DNA from: Thermoleophilia bacterium
GTDB taxonomy: Bacteria; Actinomycetota; Thermoleophilia; Miltoncostaeales; Miltoncostaeaceae
Length of the DNA stretch: 5,808 bases
Assembly: GCA_016463385.1 (NCBI GenBank)
Contig: JAEMRL010000169.1
Location: 1 to 5,808 of the forward strand
Reading direction: 5' to 3'
In this document: piece by piece, positions 1-5,808 of the stretch
Numbering within the stretch: position 1 is the stretch's first letter
Layout of the letters: each line of letters opens with the position of its first letter
Translations under genes and position numbers: made by a program
Notes under the pieces: generated by a model
Seen by the model: only the letters and a program-made list of their open reading frames with translations
Databases searched by the model: none
Told to the model about the DNA's origin: nothing

Positions 1-389
1 ATCCCCCGGCCGATCTCCGGCATCGCGTTGCGCCAGGCGAACTCCCCGAGGCCCTGGGTGTAGAGCCGTCCGAGGAAGGCGGCCGTGGCCGCCCCGGGAG
101 GTGGTCCCTCCACCACGATCCGCGGCGGAACGGCCGCCTTGAAGTAGCTCACCCCGGCCACCAGGTGCAGCAGCCGCACCGCCCGGACGAGGGCGGCGCG
201 GCGCGCGGGCGCGGGCGCGCCGGCCGGCAGAGGGAACGCGTACCGCTCGGTGAAGCGGTGCGCGTCGCCGAGCGCGTAGCCCAGCTCGACCACTCCCGTG
301 GACCAGTCGGCCGTCCAGCCGGTGAAGCGGAACTCCCCCACCGCCGCCGGGTCGAAGGGCGGCGCGGGCGCGGGGCCCGGCCCGCTCAC
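1..389 (-). CDS. murL: Probable MurL, UDP-MurNAc-L-Ala-L-Glu epimerase (N-terminal part; 3' end beyond window)
   Basis: The frame stays open from a GTG at 389 to the window edge, giving 129 residues without a stop. I translated it by hand. Recognisable stretches are FRFTGW (20-25), VVELGYALGD (33-42), FTERYAFPLP (46-55), LLHLVAGVSYFKAAVPP (about 74-90) and the GLGEFAWRN block (about 114-122). These resemble the N-terminal part of the MurL family from memory; no search was run. MurL was characterised in Xanthomonas. It uses ATP and Mg2+ to epimerise the terminal L-Glu of UDP-MurNAc-L-Ala-L-Glu to D-Glu, working with an L-Glu-adding MurD-type ligase. No membrane segment or signal peptide is seen, so it should be cytoplasmic. 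The start is set by the GTGA overlap with the mraY stop. No Shine-Dalgarno is visible, and a GTG at codon 17 is a weaker alternative. Residues 1-11 and about 54-63 are Ala/Pro-rich and likely flexible. The catalytic half is not in the window. If not MurL, it is an uncharacterised dcw-linked protein. Confidence 0.72.
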   Translation of the reverse strand, partial: MSGPGPAPAPPFDPAAVGEFRFTGWTADWSTGVVELGYALGDAHRFTERYAFPLPAGAPAPARRAALVRAVRLLHLVAGVSYFKAAVPPRIVVEGPPPGAATAAFLGRLYTQGLGEFAWRNAMPEIGRG

Positions 390-1387
390 GGGGTCAGGGT
401 CGGGATGTTCTGGAGATCGCGGAAGAACAGCGTGAACCCGACCCCCGCGAACATCGCGGCGAGCAGCCAGAACCGCACGATGATCTTGGTCTCGCTCCAC
501 GCGGCCATCTCGAAGTGGTGGTGGACGGGCGTCATCAGGAACACCCGGCGCCGGAAGCGCTTGAACACGATCACCTGGATGATGACCGAAAGCGCCTCGG
601 CGACGAGGATCGCGCCGATGACGATCAGCAGCAGCTCGGTCTTGGTCATCACGGCCATCGCCGCGATCGCGCCGCCGAGCGCGTAGGAGCCGGTGTCGCC
701 CATGAAGACGGCCGCCGGGAACGAGTTGAACCAGAGGAAGCCGACGCACGCCCCGACCAGCGTCGCGCCGAAGATCGCCAGGTCGCGCTGCTCGGAGACG
801 AACGCGATGGCGGTGTAGCTGAGGAGGACCATCGCGCACACCCCGGCGGCGAGGCCGTCGAGGCCGTCGGTCAGGTTGACCGCGTTCGCGAACCCGGAGA
901 CGACCAGGAAGACCACGATGAAGAAGGCCACGATGCCGATCTCGAACGAGCGGTCGAGCAGTGGCACGGTGAGAGTGGTGGGCAGGCCGACGACATCGAC
1001 CGACACCCATACGAGGATCGCCGCGACGATCAGCAGGCCGAACATGCGCCAGCGCCCCGACAGGCCCAGCGAGCGCTTCTTGACGATCTTCATGAAGTCG
1101 TCCACGAAGCCGATGGCGCCGCAGGCGATGGTCGTGAAGAGCACCAGCATCGCCTCGGTGCTGCGGCTGGAGAGGATCACGAAGGGCAGCGTGGTGGCCA
1201 CCAGGATCAGCAGGCCGCCCATCGTCGGCGTGCCCTGCTTCTCGGCGTGACCGGCGGGGATCATCCCGGGCGGTCGCACGAACTGGCCGACCTCGTTGGC
1301 GCGCAGCCAGGCGATGAACTTCGGGCCGAGGAACATCAGCAGGGTGGCCGCGGAGATCGCGGCGATCAGCACGCGGGGCAGGTTCAT
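386..1387 (-). CDS. mraY: MraY, phospho-MurNAc-pentapeptide transferase
   Basis: Complete, 333 residues. It is an integral membrane enzyme that transfers phospho-MurNAc-pentapeptide from UDP to undecaprenyl phosphate, making lipid I on the cytoplasmic face. About ten hydrophobic helices are visible, for example near 5-28, 57-74, 79-95, 114-132, 149-167, 181-199, 203-221, 234-272 (two) and 302-321. Family motifs are all present: GHAEKQGTPTMGG (46-58), the aspartate pair FVDDF (D96, D97), NLTDGLDGLAAG (171-182), FMGDTGS (228-234, D231) and the HHH loop MTPVHHHFE (285-293). The ATG at 1387 forms an ATGA overlap with the murF stop; an AGGAGG lies directly against it. The same frame remains open upstream through murF, but that extension is Arg/Gly-rich noise and is not part of the protein. 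Length is slightly below the usual 320-360 midpoint and fully normal. The stop TGA (386-388) overlaps the next start. Confidence 0.97.
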   Translation of the reverse strand: MNLPRVLIAAISAATLLMFLGPKFIAWLRANEVGQFVRPPGMIPAGHAEKQGTPTMGGLLILVATTLPFVILSSRSTEAMLVLFTTIACGAIGFVDDFMKIVKKRSLGLSGRWRMFGLLIVAAILVWVSVDVVGLPTTLTVPLLDRSFEIGIVAFFIVVFLVVSGFANAVNLTDGLDGLAAGVCAMVLLSYTAIAFVSEQRDLAIFGATLVGACVGFLWFNSFPAAVFMGDTGSYALGGAIAAMAVMTKTELLLIVIGAILVAEALSVIIQVIVFKRFRRRVFLMTPVHHHFEMAAWSETKIIVRFWLLAAMFAGVGFTLFFRDLQNIPTLTP

Positions 1388-2688
1388 CCTCCTGCGATCG
1401 CGTCGGCGAGGCGCTCGAGGCGCATCGACCGGGAGCCCTTGAGGAGCACGACGTCCCCCTCGCGGAGCATCCCGGGCACCTCGCCGAGCGCCTCCTCGAC
1501 GGTCGCAATGTGGACGGCCGGGGTGTCGCCGGCCCCGGCGGCGTAGCCGGCCGCCCGCTCCCCGCCGGCGTTCAGGAGATCGATGCCGGCCGCCGCGGCG
1601 GCCTCCCCGACCTCGCGGTGGAAGCGGCTCTCGTCGGGGCCGAGCTCCATCATGTCGGCGAGCACCGCGACGCGGCGCCCCGAGCGGCCGGCGAGGTCCA
1701 CCAGCGCGGCGCGCATCGCGATCGGGTTGGCGTTGTAGCAGTCCTCGATCACCACACCGCCCGCCGCGAGCGGGCGCTCCTGCCCGCGCATCGCCGAGAG
1801 CGCCACGTCCACGCGCGCCCCCGCGGCGGGCGCCGCGCCGAGGGCCTCGCAGCAGGCGTAGGCGATCGCGGCGTTGCGGAGCTCCCAGGCCTTCCTGAGG
1901 TCCATGTCGAGCGCCACCGGGGGGGCGTCGCCCACGCGCACGACGCGGACGCCCGGGTCGAGCGCGGCCAGGTGGGGCTCGAGCAGCGCCTCGCCGGCCG
2001 GCACCACCGCCGTGCCGCCGGGCCGCAGCGCCTGGAGGATCTCGGCCTTCGCGGCCGCCACCGCCTCGACGGTGCCGAGCAGCTCGAGGTGCACGGGGCC
2101 GATCGAGGTGATGCAGGCGACGTCGGGCGGCGCCAGCGCGGCCAGCTCGGCGATCTGGCCGGTGCCGCGCATGCCCATCTCGACGACCGCCACCTCGCAT
2201 CCCTCGGACAGTCCCATCAGGAACATCGGAACGCCGAACTCGGTGTTGCGGTTGCCGGGGGTCCCCTCCACCGCGATGCCGGCCGCGCGCAGCATCGCGA
2301 CGAGGATGTCCTTGGTCGTGGTCTTGCCGGTCGCGCCGGTGACGCCGACCACGCGCGCGCCGCTGCGCGCCAGAGCGATGCGGCCGGCGGCCTGGAGCAC
2401 GGCCAGCGGGTCGGCCGCCACCAGCACCGGCTTTCGGATCGCGAGACAATCGCCCTCGATCCACCGCCAGGCCGACTCGGTGACCACGGCCGCGGCCGCG
2501 CCGTCGCGCAGGGCGTCGGGCGCGTAGGTGCCGCCGTCGGCGAGCTCGCCCCTCACGCCGACGAAGACCGCCCCCTCGACGACCTCGCGCGAATCGACGA
2601 AGGCGCCCTCGACCTCGACGTCCGGCTTGCCGACGGGGATCCGGACCGACGGGACCGACTTCAGCAGCTCGTTGACGGTGAGCCTCAC
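1384..2688 (-). CDS. murF: MurF, UDP-MurNAc-tripeptide:D-Ala-D-Ala ligase
   Basis: Complete, 434 residues, starting at a GTG (2688) overlapped by the murE stop and preceded by GGGAG seven bases upstream. It is a cytoplasmic ATP-dependent ligase that adds D-Ala-D-Ala to the UDP-MurNAc-tripeptide, the last soluble step. N-terminal domain about 1-110, with DSR at 32-34. Central ATPase domain about 111-310: P-loop GATGKTTT (118-125), NRNTEFGVP (147-154), EMGMRGTGQIAEL (170-182), SIGPVHLELLG (195-205) and AKAEIL (213-218), whose K214 is the likely carbamylated lysine. C-terminal domain about 311-434: DCYNANP (316-322), LADMMELG (343-350) and LLKGSRSMRLE (415-425). EMGMRG, YNANP and KGSRSMRLE distinguish it from MurE. 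Oddity: between V250 and the helix RNAAIAYACCEALG only about 20 residues are found, where family members carry a beta-rich segment ending in a G-x-HN motif. This makes the protein short (E. coli 452 residues). Confidence 0.96.
   Translation of the reverse strand: MRLTVNELLKSVPSVRIPVGKPDVEVEGAFVDSREVVEGAVFVGVRGELADGGTYAPDALRDGAAAAVVTESAWRWIEGDCLAIRKPVLVAADPLAVLQAAGRIALARSGARVVGVTGATGKTTTKDILVAMLRAAGIAVEGTPGNRNTEFGVPMFLMGLSEGCEVAVVEMGMRGTGQIAELAALAPPDVACITSIGPVHLELLGTVEAVAAAKAEILQALRPGGTAVVPAGEALLEPHLAALDPGVRVVRVGDAPPVALDMDLRKAWELRNAAIAYACCEALGAAPAAGARVDVALSAMRGQERPLAAGGVVIEDCYNANPIAMRAALVDLAGRSGRRVAVLADMMELGPDESRFHREVGEAAAAAGIDLLNAGGERAAGYAAGAGDTPAVHIATVEEALGEVPGMLREGDVVLLKGSRSMRLERLADAIAGG
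1388..1393 (-). promoter_or_regulatory. Abutting Shine-Dalgarno of mraY
   Basis: AGGAGG, a near-perfect Shine-Dalgarno, forms part of the last murF codons (Ala-Gly-Gly-stop) and touches the mraY ATG with no spacer. A zero spacing is poor for de novo initiation, but it could hold a terminating ribosome at the ATGA overlap (1384-1387). CTG, codon 3 of mraY, would sit at an ordinary spacing of six bases. Confidence 0.55.
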
Positions 2689-4166
2689 GCCGGCGCTCCC
2701 GCGAGCAGCTCGCGCGCCACGTCGCGATCGTCGAACGGCGTGACGACGCCGCTGCGCTCCTGCCCCTGCTCGTGCCCCTTGCCGGCGATCACGACGACGT
2801 CCCCGCCGGCCGCCTCCCGCAGGGCGCGCGCGATGGCCGCGCGCCGGTCGACCTCCACCACGAGCTCCGCCGGGCCGCCCTCGGCCCCCACCAGGATCTC
2901 CGCCACGATCGCCTCCGGGTCCTCCGAGCGTGGATTGTCCGACGTCACCACGGCCACGTCGGCGAGCCGCCGCGCCACGTCGCCCATCTGGGGGCGCTTG
3001 CCCCTGTCGCGGTCGCCGCCGCAGCCGAACACGACGATCAGCCGGCCGCCCGTGACGATGCCACGGGCCGCGCGCAGCACGTTGTCGAGCGAGTCGGGGG
3101 TGTGGGCGTAGTCCACGATCACCGGGAAGGGCTGACCGCCCTCGATCGCCTCGAAGCGCCCGGGCACGCCCGCCACGGCGGCGATGCCGGCGGCCACGGC
3201 GTCGTGGGGCAGCGCCAGCAGCTCGCCGACCGCCGCCACGCCCGCCAGGTTGGCCAGGTTGAAGCGGCCGCGCAGGCGGCTCTCGACGTCGAAGCGGCCG
3301 CGGGGGGTGTCGAAGGTCGCCCGGATGCCGGTCTCGAGGCCGGTGTACGCGGCCGGGCGCACGTCGGCCGGCCCCTCGACGGCGTAGCCGAGCGCGCCGG
3401 TCTCGCGCGCCAGGCGGCGCCCGAACTCGTCGTCGAGGTTGGCCGCGCCCGGTGGGTCGTCGCCCTCGCCCGCCGGACGGGCGAACAGGCCCTTCTTGGC
3501 GGCGTAGTAGTGCTCGACGTCGGGGTGGTAGTCGAGGTGGTCGCGCGTCAGGTTGGTGAAGAGAGCGGCGGCGAAGCGGGTGCCCGCCACCCGGCGCTGG
3601 GAGAGGGCGTGGGAGGAGACCTCCATCGCACAGGCGGTGTCGCCGGCGTCGCGCATGCGCGCGAACAGGTCCTGGAGGTCGATCGCGTCGGGGGTCGTGT
3701 GATGGACGGGCACGACCGCTCCGCCCACGCGGGCCTCGATGGTCCCGATCAGGCCGCAGCGGCGCCCGGCGGCCTCGAGCACCGCGTGCAGGAGGAAGGC
3801 GGAGGTGGTCTTGCCGTTGGTGCCCGTGACGCCTACGACCTCGAGGGCGCGGGAGGGATGGCCGCGCAGCGCCGCGGCCGCGAGGGCCGCGCCGAGGCGC
3901 GAGTCGCCGACCAGCACCTGGGGCACCGGCAGGTCGAGGGGGCGCTCCACCAGCACCGCGGCGGCGCCGCGGGCGACGGCCTCGGCGGCGAAGTCGTGGC
4001 CGTCGGCCCGGAGGCCGCGGATCGCGCAGAACAGTGCGCCGGGCCCGGCGTCGGACGGCCGCTGCACCACCGAGGTGATCGTCACCGGGCCCGTGGACGG
4101 GGTGCCCTCCGGCGGCGGGAGCACACGCCCTCCGGGTCCGCTCCCGATCAGCTCGTCCAGCGTCAT
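2685..4166 (-). CDS. murE: MurE, UDP-MurNAc-L-Ala-D-Glu:meso-diaminopimelate ligase
   Basis: Complete, 493 residues, a normal MurE length. It is a cytoplasmic ATP-dependent ligase adding the third stem-peptide residue to UDP-MurNAc-L-Ala-D-Glu. N-terminal domain about 1-105. Central ATPase domain about 106-335: P-loop GTNGKTT (115-121), HHTTPD (155-160), MEVSSHALSQRRV (181-193), TNLTRDHLDYH (204-214) and YYAAKK (220-225), where K224 is the expected carbamylated lysine. C-terminal domain about 336-493: PGRFE (335-339), VDYAHTPDSL (351-360), GCGGDRDRGKRPQM (381-394), SDNPRSEDP (409-417) and KGHEQGQ (463-469). The DNPR motif (410-413) marks meso-diaminopimelate specificity rather than lysine. 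Oddity: the N-terminal uridine-side DSR motif is missing; the aligned stretch reads VVQRPSDAGPGALF (33-46). The ATG at 4166 lies 34 bases after the PBP stop; I found no in-frame start upstream in that gap. Its stop overlaps the murF GTG. Confidence 0.96.
   Translation of the reverse strand: MTLDELIGSGPGGRVLPPPEGTPSTGPVTITSVVQRPSDAGPGALFCAIRGLRADGHDFAAEAVARGAAAVLVERPLDLPVPQVLVGDSRLGAALAAAALRGHPSRALEVVGVTGTNGKTTSAFLLHAVLEAAGRRCGLIGTIEARVGGAVVPVHHTTPDAIDLQDLFARMRDAGDTACAMEVSSHALSQRRVAGTRFAAALFTNLTRDHLDYHPDVEHYYAAKKGLFARPAGEGDDPPGAANLDDEFGRRLARETGALGYAVEGPADVRPAAYTGLETGIRATFDTPRGRFDVESRLRGRFNLANLAGVAAVGELLALPHDAVAAGIAAVAGVPGRFEAIEGGQPFPVIVDYAHTPDSLDNVLRAARGIVTGGRLIVVFGCGGDRDRGKRPQMGDVARRLADVAVVTSDNPRSEDPEAIVAEILVGAEGGPAELVVEVDRRAAIARALREAAGGDVVVIAGKGHEQGQERSGVVTPFDDRDVARELLAGAPA
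2696..2700 (-). promoter_or_regulatory. Ribosome binding site of murF
   Basis: GGGAG lies inside the last codons of murE, seven bases before the GTG at 2688. This good spacing supports the GTG start chosen for murF over internal starts and fits reinitiation at the GTGA stop/start overlap (2685-2688). Confidence 0.65.
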
Positions 4167-4200
4167 GCGGGGCCGGACACTACCACGCCCCCTCGGCGGC
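4167..4200 (-). other. Short ftsI-murE intergenic spacer, the only non-coding DNA in the window
   Basis: Thirty-four bases separate the PBP stop from the murE ATG. The minus strand holds a G-run, GAGGGGG (4188-4194), the only Shine-Dalgarno-like element, but it lies about 21 bases before the ATG, farther than the usual 5-9. GGGGC (4187-4191) could pair with GCCCC (4169-4173) in a five-pair stem with a 13-base loop. There is no T-run and no clear -10/-35 pair, so I see neither a terminator nor a promoter; murE is probably read from the upstream operon transcript. Confidence 0.5.
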
Positions 4201-5808
4201 TCACGGGCGGATTCTCATCCTTTGCAGGGCAAACTCGGTGATCTCGGCGAATGCGGGGGCGGCGACGTCGCCGCCGTAGTAGGAGCCGGCGGTGGGCTCG
4301 TCCACCACCACGGCGACCAGCAGCTGGGGATCGTCGGCCGGCGCGTAGCCGACGAACGACGACGTGTAGAGCAGGTGGTTGTAGAGGCCCGTGGTCGGGT
4401 CGATCTTCTCCGCGGTGCCGGTCTTGCCGGCCACGTCGTAGCCCTCGACGTCGGCGAGGTTGCCGGTGCCGTCGCGCTCCGAGACGACCTTGCGCAGCAT
4501 CCGGTCGACCTGGCCCGCCGTGCGTGACGACATGATCGTGCGGCCCGTGGCCGCCTGGGCGCCCGCCACCAGGTGGGGCGTCACCAGGGTGCCGCCGTTG
4601 GCGATCGCGGCGTAGGCGCGGGCCATCTGGGTGAGGTTGACCGTGACGCCCTGGCCGATCGGGAAGGTGTAGATGCCGGTGCCGAACCACTTCTCGCCCG
4701 GCGGCAGGTAGCCCGACGCCTCGCCGGGGAAGTCGATGCCGGTCGACGCCCCGAAGCCGAAGCGCTTCATCCAGGCCTCGAGCCGCTCGCGGCCGACCTT
4801 CAGCGAGATCTGCGAGATCCCGATGTTGCTCGACTCCTCGAGGATCTGGGTGGCGGTCAGCGTCTGGGGGCCGTGCTCGTGGGCGTCGCGGAGCGTGAAC
4901 TTGCCGTCGTAGAGCACGATCTTGTCGCCCGGGATGTGGAAGGTGGTGCCCGGGTTCACCTTCCCGTCCTCGAGGGCGGCGACCATCGGGACGATCTTGA
5001 AGGTCGAGCCGGGCTCGAAGGTGTCGACGACCGGGCGGTTGCGCTCGAGCTCGGGGTTGATCACCCGGCGGTCGTTGGGGTCGAAGCGCGGGACGGTGGC
5101 CATGGCGAGGATCGCCCCGTTCTGGGGGTTCATCACGATCGCCATCGCGCTCTTGGCCCCGTACTGCTCGCGGGTCGCCGCGAGGGTCGCCTCGGTGAAG
5201 TCCTGGATCGCGGGGTCGAGGGTGGTACGGATGTCGGTGCCCTCGATCGCCTCCCGGTCGGCGAGCACCTGGATCGGGCGCCCGAACAGGTCGCGCACCT
5301 CGACGCGGCGGCCGGGCGTGCCGGTCAGGGTCTCGTCGTACTGCGTCTCCAGGCCGGAGATCCCCTCGTGCTCGGCGCCGGTCAGCCCGATCACCTGCGA
5401 GGCCTGGAAGCGACCCGGCAGGAAGCGCTTGTAGGTGTCCGAGAAGTAGATGCCCGGCAGGCCGAGCGCCCGGGCCCTGTCGGCCGCGGCGGGGGCCACG
5501 GCGCGCGCGATCACCGCATAGCCGCCGCCCTTGGCGAGGACGTTCGCGATCTCGTTGGGGTCGCGCTTGAGCGCCGCGCCGAGCTGTGCCGCCACCCCGC
5601 CCGGGTCGACGATCACCATCGGCGATGCGGTCACGTCCACGGCGAGCTGGTCGGTGGACAGGTCGGTGCCGTCGGCGGCGAGGATCGCGCCGCGCTGGGC
5701 GAGCAGGTCGACCTCCGCACGCTGGGCCTGCCGGCCGCGGTCGGCGAGGTCGCCCGCCCGGACCGTCCCGAGGAACGCAGCGCGCGCGCCGAGCAGGCAC
5801 ATCAGCAG
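4201..5808 (-). CDS. ftsI: Class B penicillin-binding protein, septal transpeptidase FtsI/PbpB (5' end beyond window)
   Basis: Peptidoglycan DD-transpeptidase, 535 codons in the window plus stop; the start is missing. An ATG at 5802 is in frame, but in-frame Leu codons precede it and the segment LLMCLLGARAAFLGTVRAG reads as the end of the N-terminal membrane anchor, so the true start is upstream. Counting from that Met: dimerisation domain about 30-185, including PGRFQASQVIGLTG (129-142) and GISGLETQYDETLTG (147-161); transpeptidase domain about 215-533. Active-site motifs are intact: PGSTFK (264-269; nucleophile S266, K269), SSN (324-326) and KTG (460-462, within GKTGTAEK). NRPVVDTFEPGSTFK and FPIGQGVTVNLTQMA are typical of FtsI-type enzymes. 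It should act in the envelope, crosslinking septal wall with the FtsW glycosyltransferase. No C-terminal PASTA domain follows. The N-terminal RGxIxDRxG motif is degenerate (RGAILAADG, 37-45). Position before murE supports ftsI rather than an elongation PBP2. Confidence 0.94.
   Translation of the reverse strand: MLMCLLGARAAFLGTVRAGDLADRGRQAQRAEVDLLAQRGAILAADGTDLSTDQLAVDVTASPMVIVDPGGVAAQLGAALKRDPNEIANVLAKGGGYAVIARAVAPAAADRARALGLPGIYFSDTYKRFLPGRFQASQVIGLTGAEHEGISGLETQYDETLTGTPGRRVEVRDLFGRPIQVLADREAIEGTDIRTTLDPAIQDFTEATLAATREQYGAKSAMAIVMNPQNGAILAMATVPRFDPNDRRVINPELERNRPVVDTFEPGSTFKIVPMVAALEDGKVNPGTTFHIPGDKIVLYDGKFTLRDAHEHGPQTLTATQILEESSNIGISQISLKVGRERLEAWMKRFGFGASTGIDFPGEASGYLPPGEKWFGTGIYTFPIGQGVTVNLTQMARAYAAIANGGTLVTPHLVAGAQAATGRTIMSSRTAGQVDRMLRKVVSERDGTGNLADVEGYDVAGKTGTAEKIDPTTGLYNHLLYTSSFVGYAPADDPQLLVAVVVDEPTAGSYYGGDVAAPAFAEITEFALQRMRIRP

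Larger units (their letters stand above)
1..5808 (-). other. dcw operon segment ftsI-murE-murF-mraY-murL
   Basis: All five genes share one strand. ftsI and murE are 34 bases apart, and the next three junctions are 4-base overlaps: GTGA at 2685-2688, ATGA at 1384-1387 and GTGA at 386-389. No terminator-like hairpin with a T-run or divergent gap interrupts the series, so one polycistronic transcript with coupled translation is the simplest reading. In a standard cluster murD, ftsW and murG would follow mraY; here the probable murL comes first, with the rest, if present, outside the window. Confidence 0.85.

Noticed and set aside
195..226. GC-alternating tract as a possible regulatory repeat or structured element
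   Set aside because: It encodes an Ala/Pro/Arg-rich loop of the probable MurL in frame, so codon composition explains it.
386..2464. A 692-residue minus-strand frame that would fuse a 359-residue N-terminal extension to MraY
   Set aside because: The extension lies in a second frame of murF and is Arg/Gly/Ala-rich low-complexity sequence; the MraY homology starts exactly at the ATGA overlap at 1387.
1510..3111. Long plus-strand frame (533 residues) opposite murF and murE
   Set aside because: It is antisense to two well-supported genes and rich in His, Arg, Gly, Asp and Val; long antisense frames are expected in very GC-rich coding DNA.
4167..4200. Terminator or promoter between ftsI and murE
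   Set aside because: Only a five-pair stem with a long loop is possible, with no T-run, and no convincing -10/-35 elements are visible.
2772..4241. Plus-strand frame (489 residues) opposite murE
   Set aside because: It shows no recognisable motif and the biased composition of an antisense shadow; it would also run over the murE start and the end of ftsI.
4163..5800. Minus-strand frame (545 residues) overlapping ftsI almost completely
   Set aside because: It is Arg/Pro/Gly-rich without motifs, while the other frame carries all three PBP active-site motifs.
5800..5802. ATG as the start of the PBP
   Set aside because: In-frame Leu codons continue to the window edge, and starting here would cut off most of the N-terminal membrane anchor and any cytoplasmic tail.

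Overview
This window is a nearly gap-free stretch of a division and cell wall (dcw) gene cluster, read entirely from the minus strand. The base composition is very GC-rich (about 70% or more by eye), with strong G/C preference at third codon positions. In transcription order, from high to low coordinates, it holds: the 3' part of a class B penicillin-binding protein (ftsI/pbpB), murE, murF, mraY, and the 5' part of a fifth gene. I recognise that fifth gene as a probable murL, the UDP-MurNAc-L-Ala-L-Glu epimerase. Only about 34 bases (4167-4200) are non-coding.

The gene order ftsI-murE-murF-mraY is the classical dcw order. The GC content, a MurE with the diaminopimelate-type DNPR motif, and a septal PBP with no C-terminal PASTA domain suggest an actinobacterium-like organism with a meso-DAP wall. 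A deep lineage such as Thermoleophilia is my best guess. This is inference from general resemblance; no rRNA or other phylogenetic marker is present.

How the genes work together: in the cytoplasm MurE adds the third residue (probably meso-DAP) to UDP-MurNAc-L-Ala-D-Glu, and MurF adds D-Ala-D-Ala. MraY then moves the phospho-MurNAc-pentapeptide onto undecaprenyl phosphate at the membrane, giving lipid I. The PBP crosslinks the finished wall at the septum. MurL would act earlier, inverting the terminal L-Glu of UDP-MurNAc-L-Ala-L-Glu to D-Glu, which replaces the usual route through free D-Glu made by MurI.

The most interesting point is this fifth gene. It sits where murD is normally expected, directly after mraY, and its start overlaps the mraY stop. 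The last four genes are joined by three consecutive 4-base stop/start overlaps (GTGA, ATGA, GTGA), which suggests tight translational coupling. I saw no mobile elements, tRNA or rRNA genes, CRISPR arrays, terminators or internal promoters.
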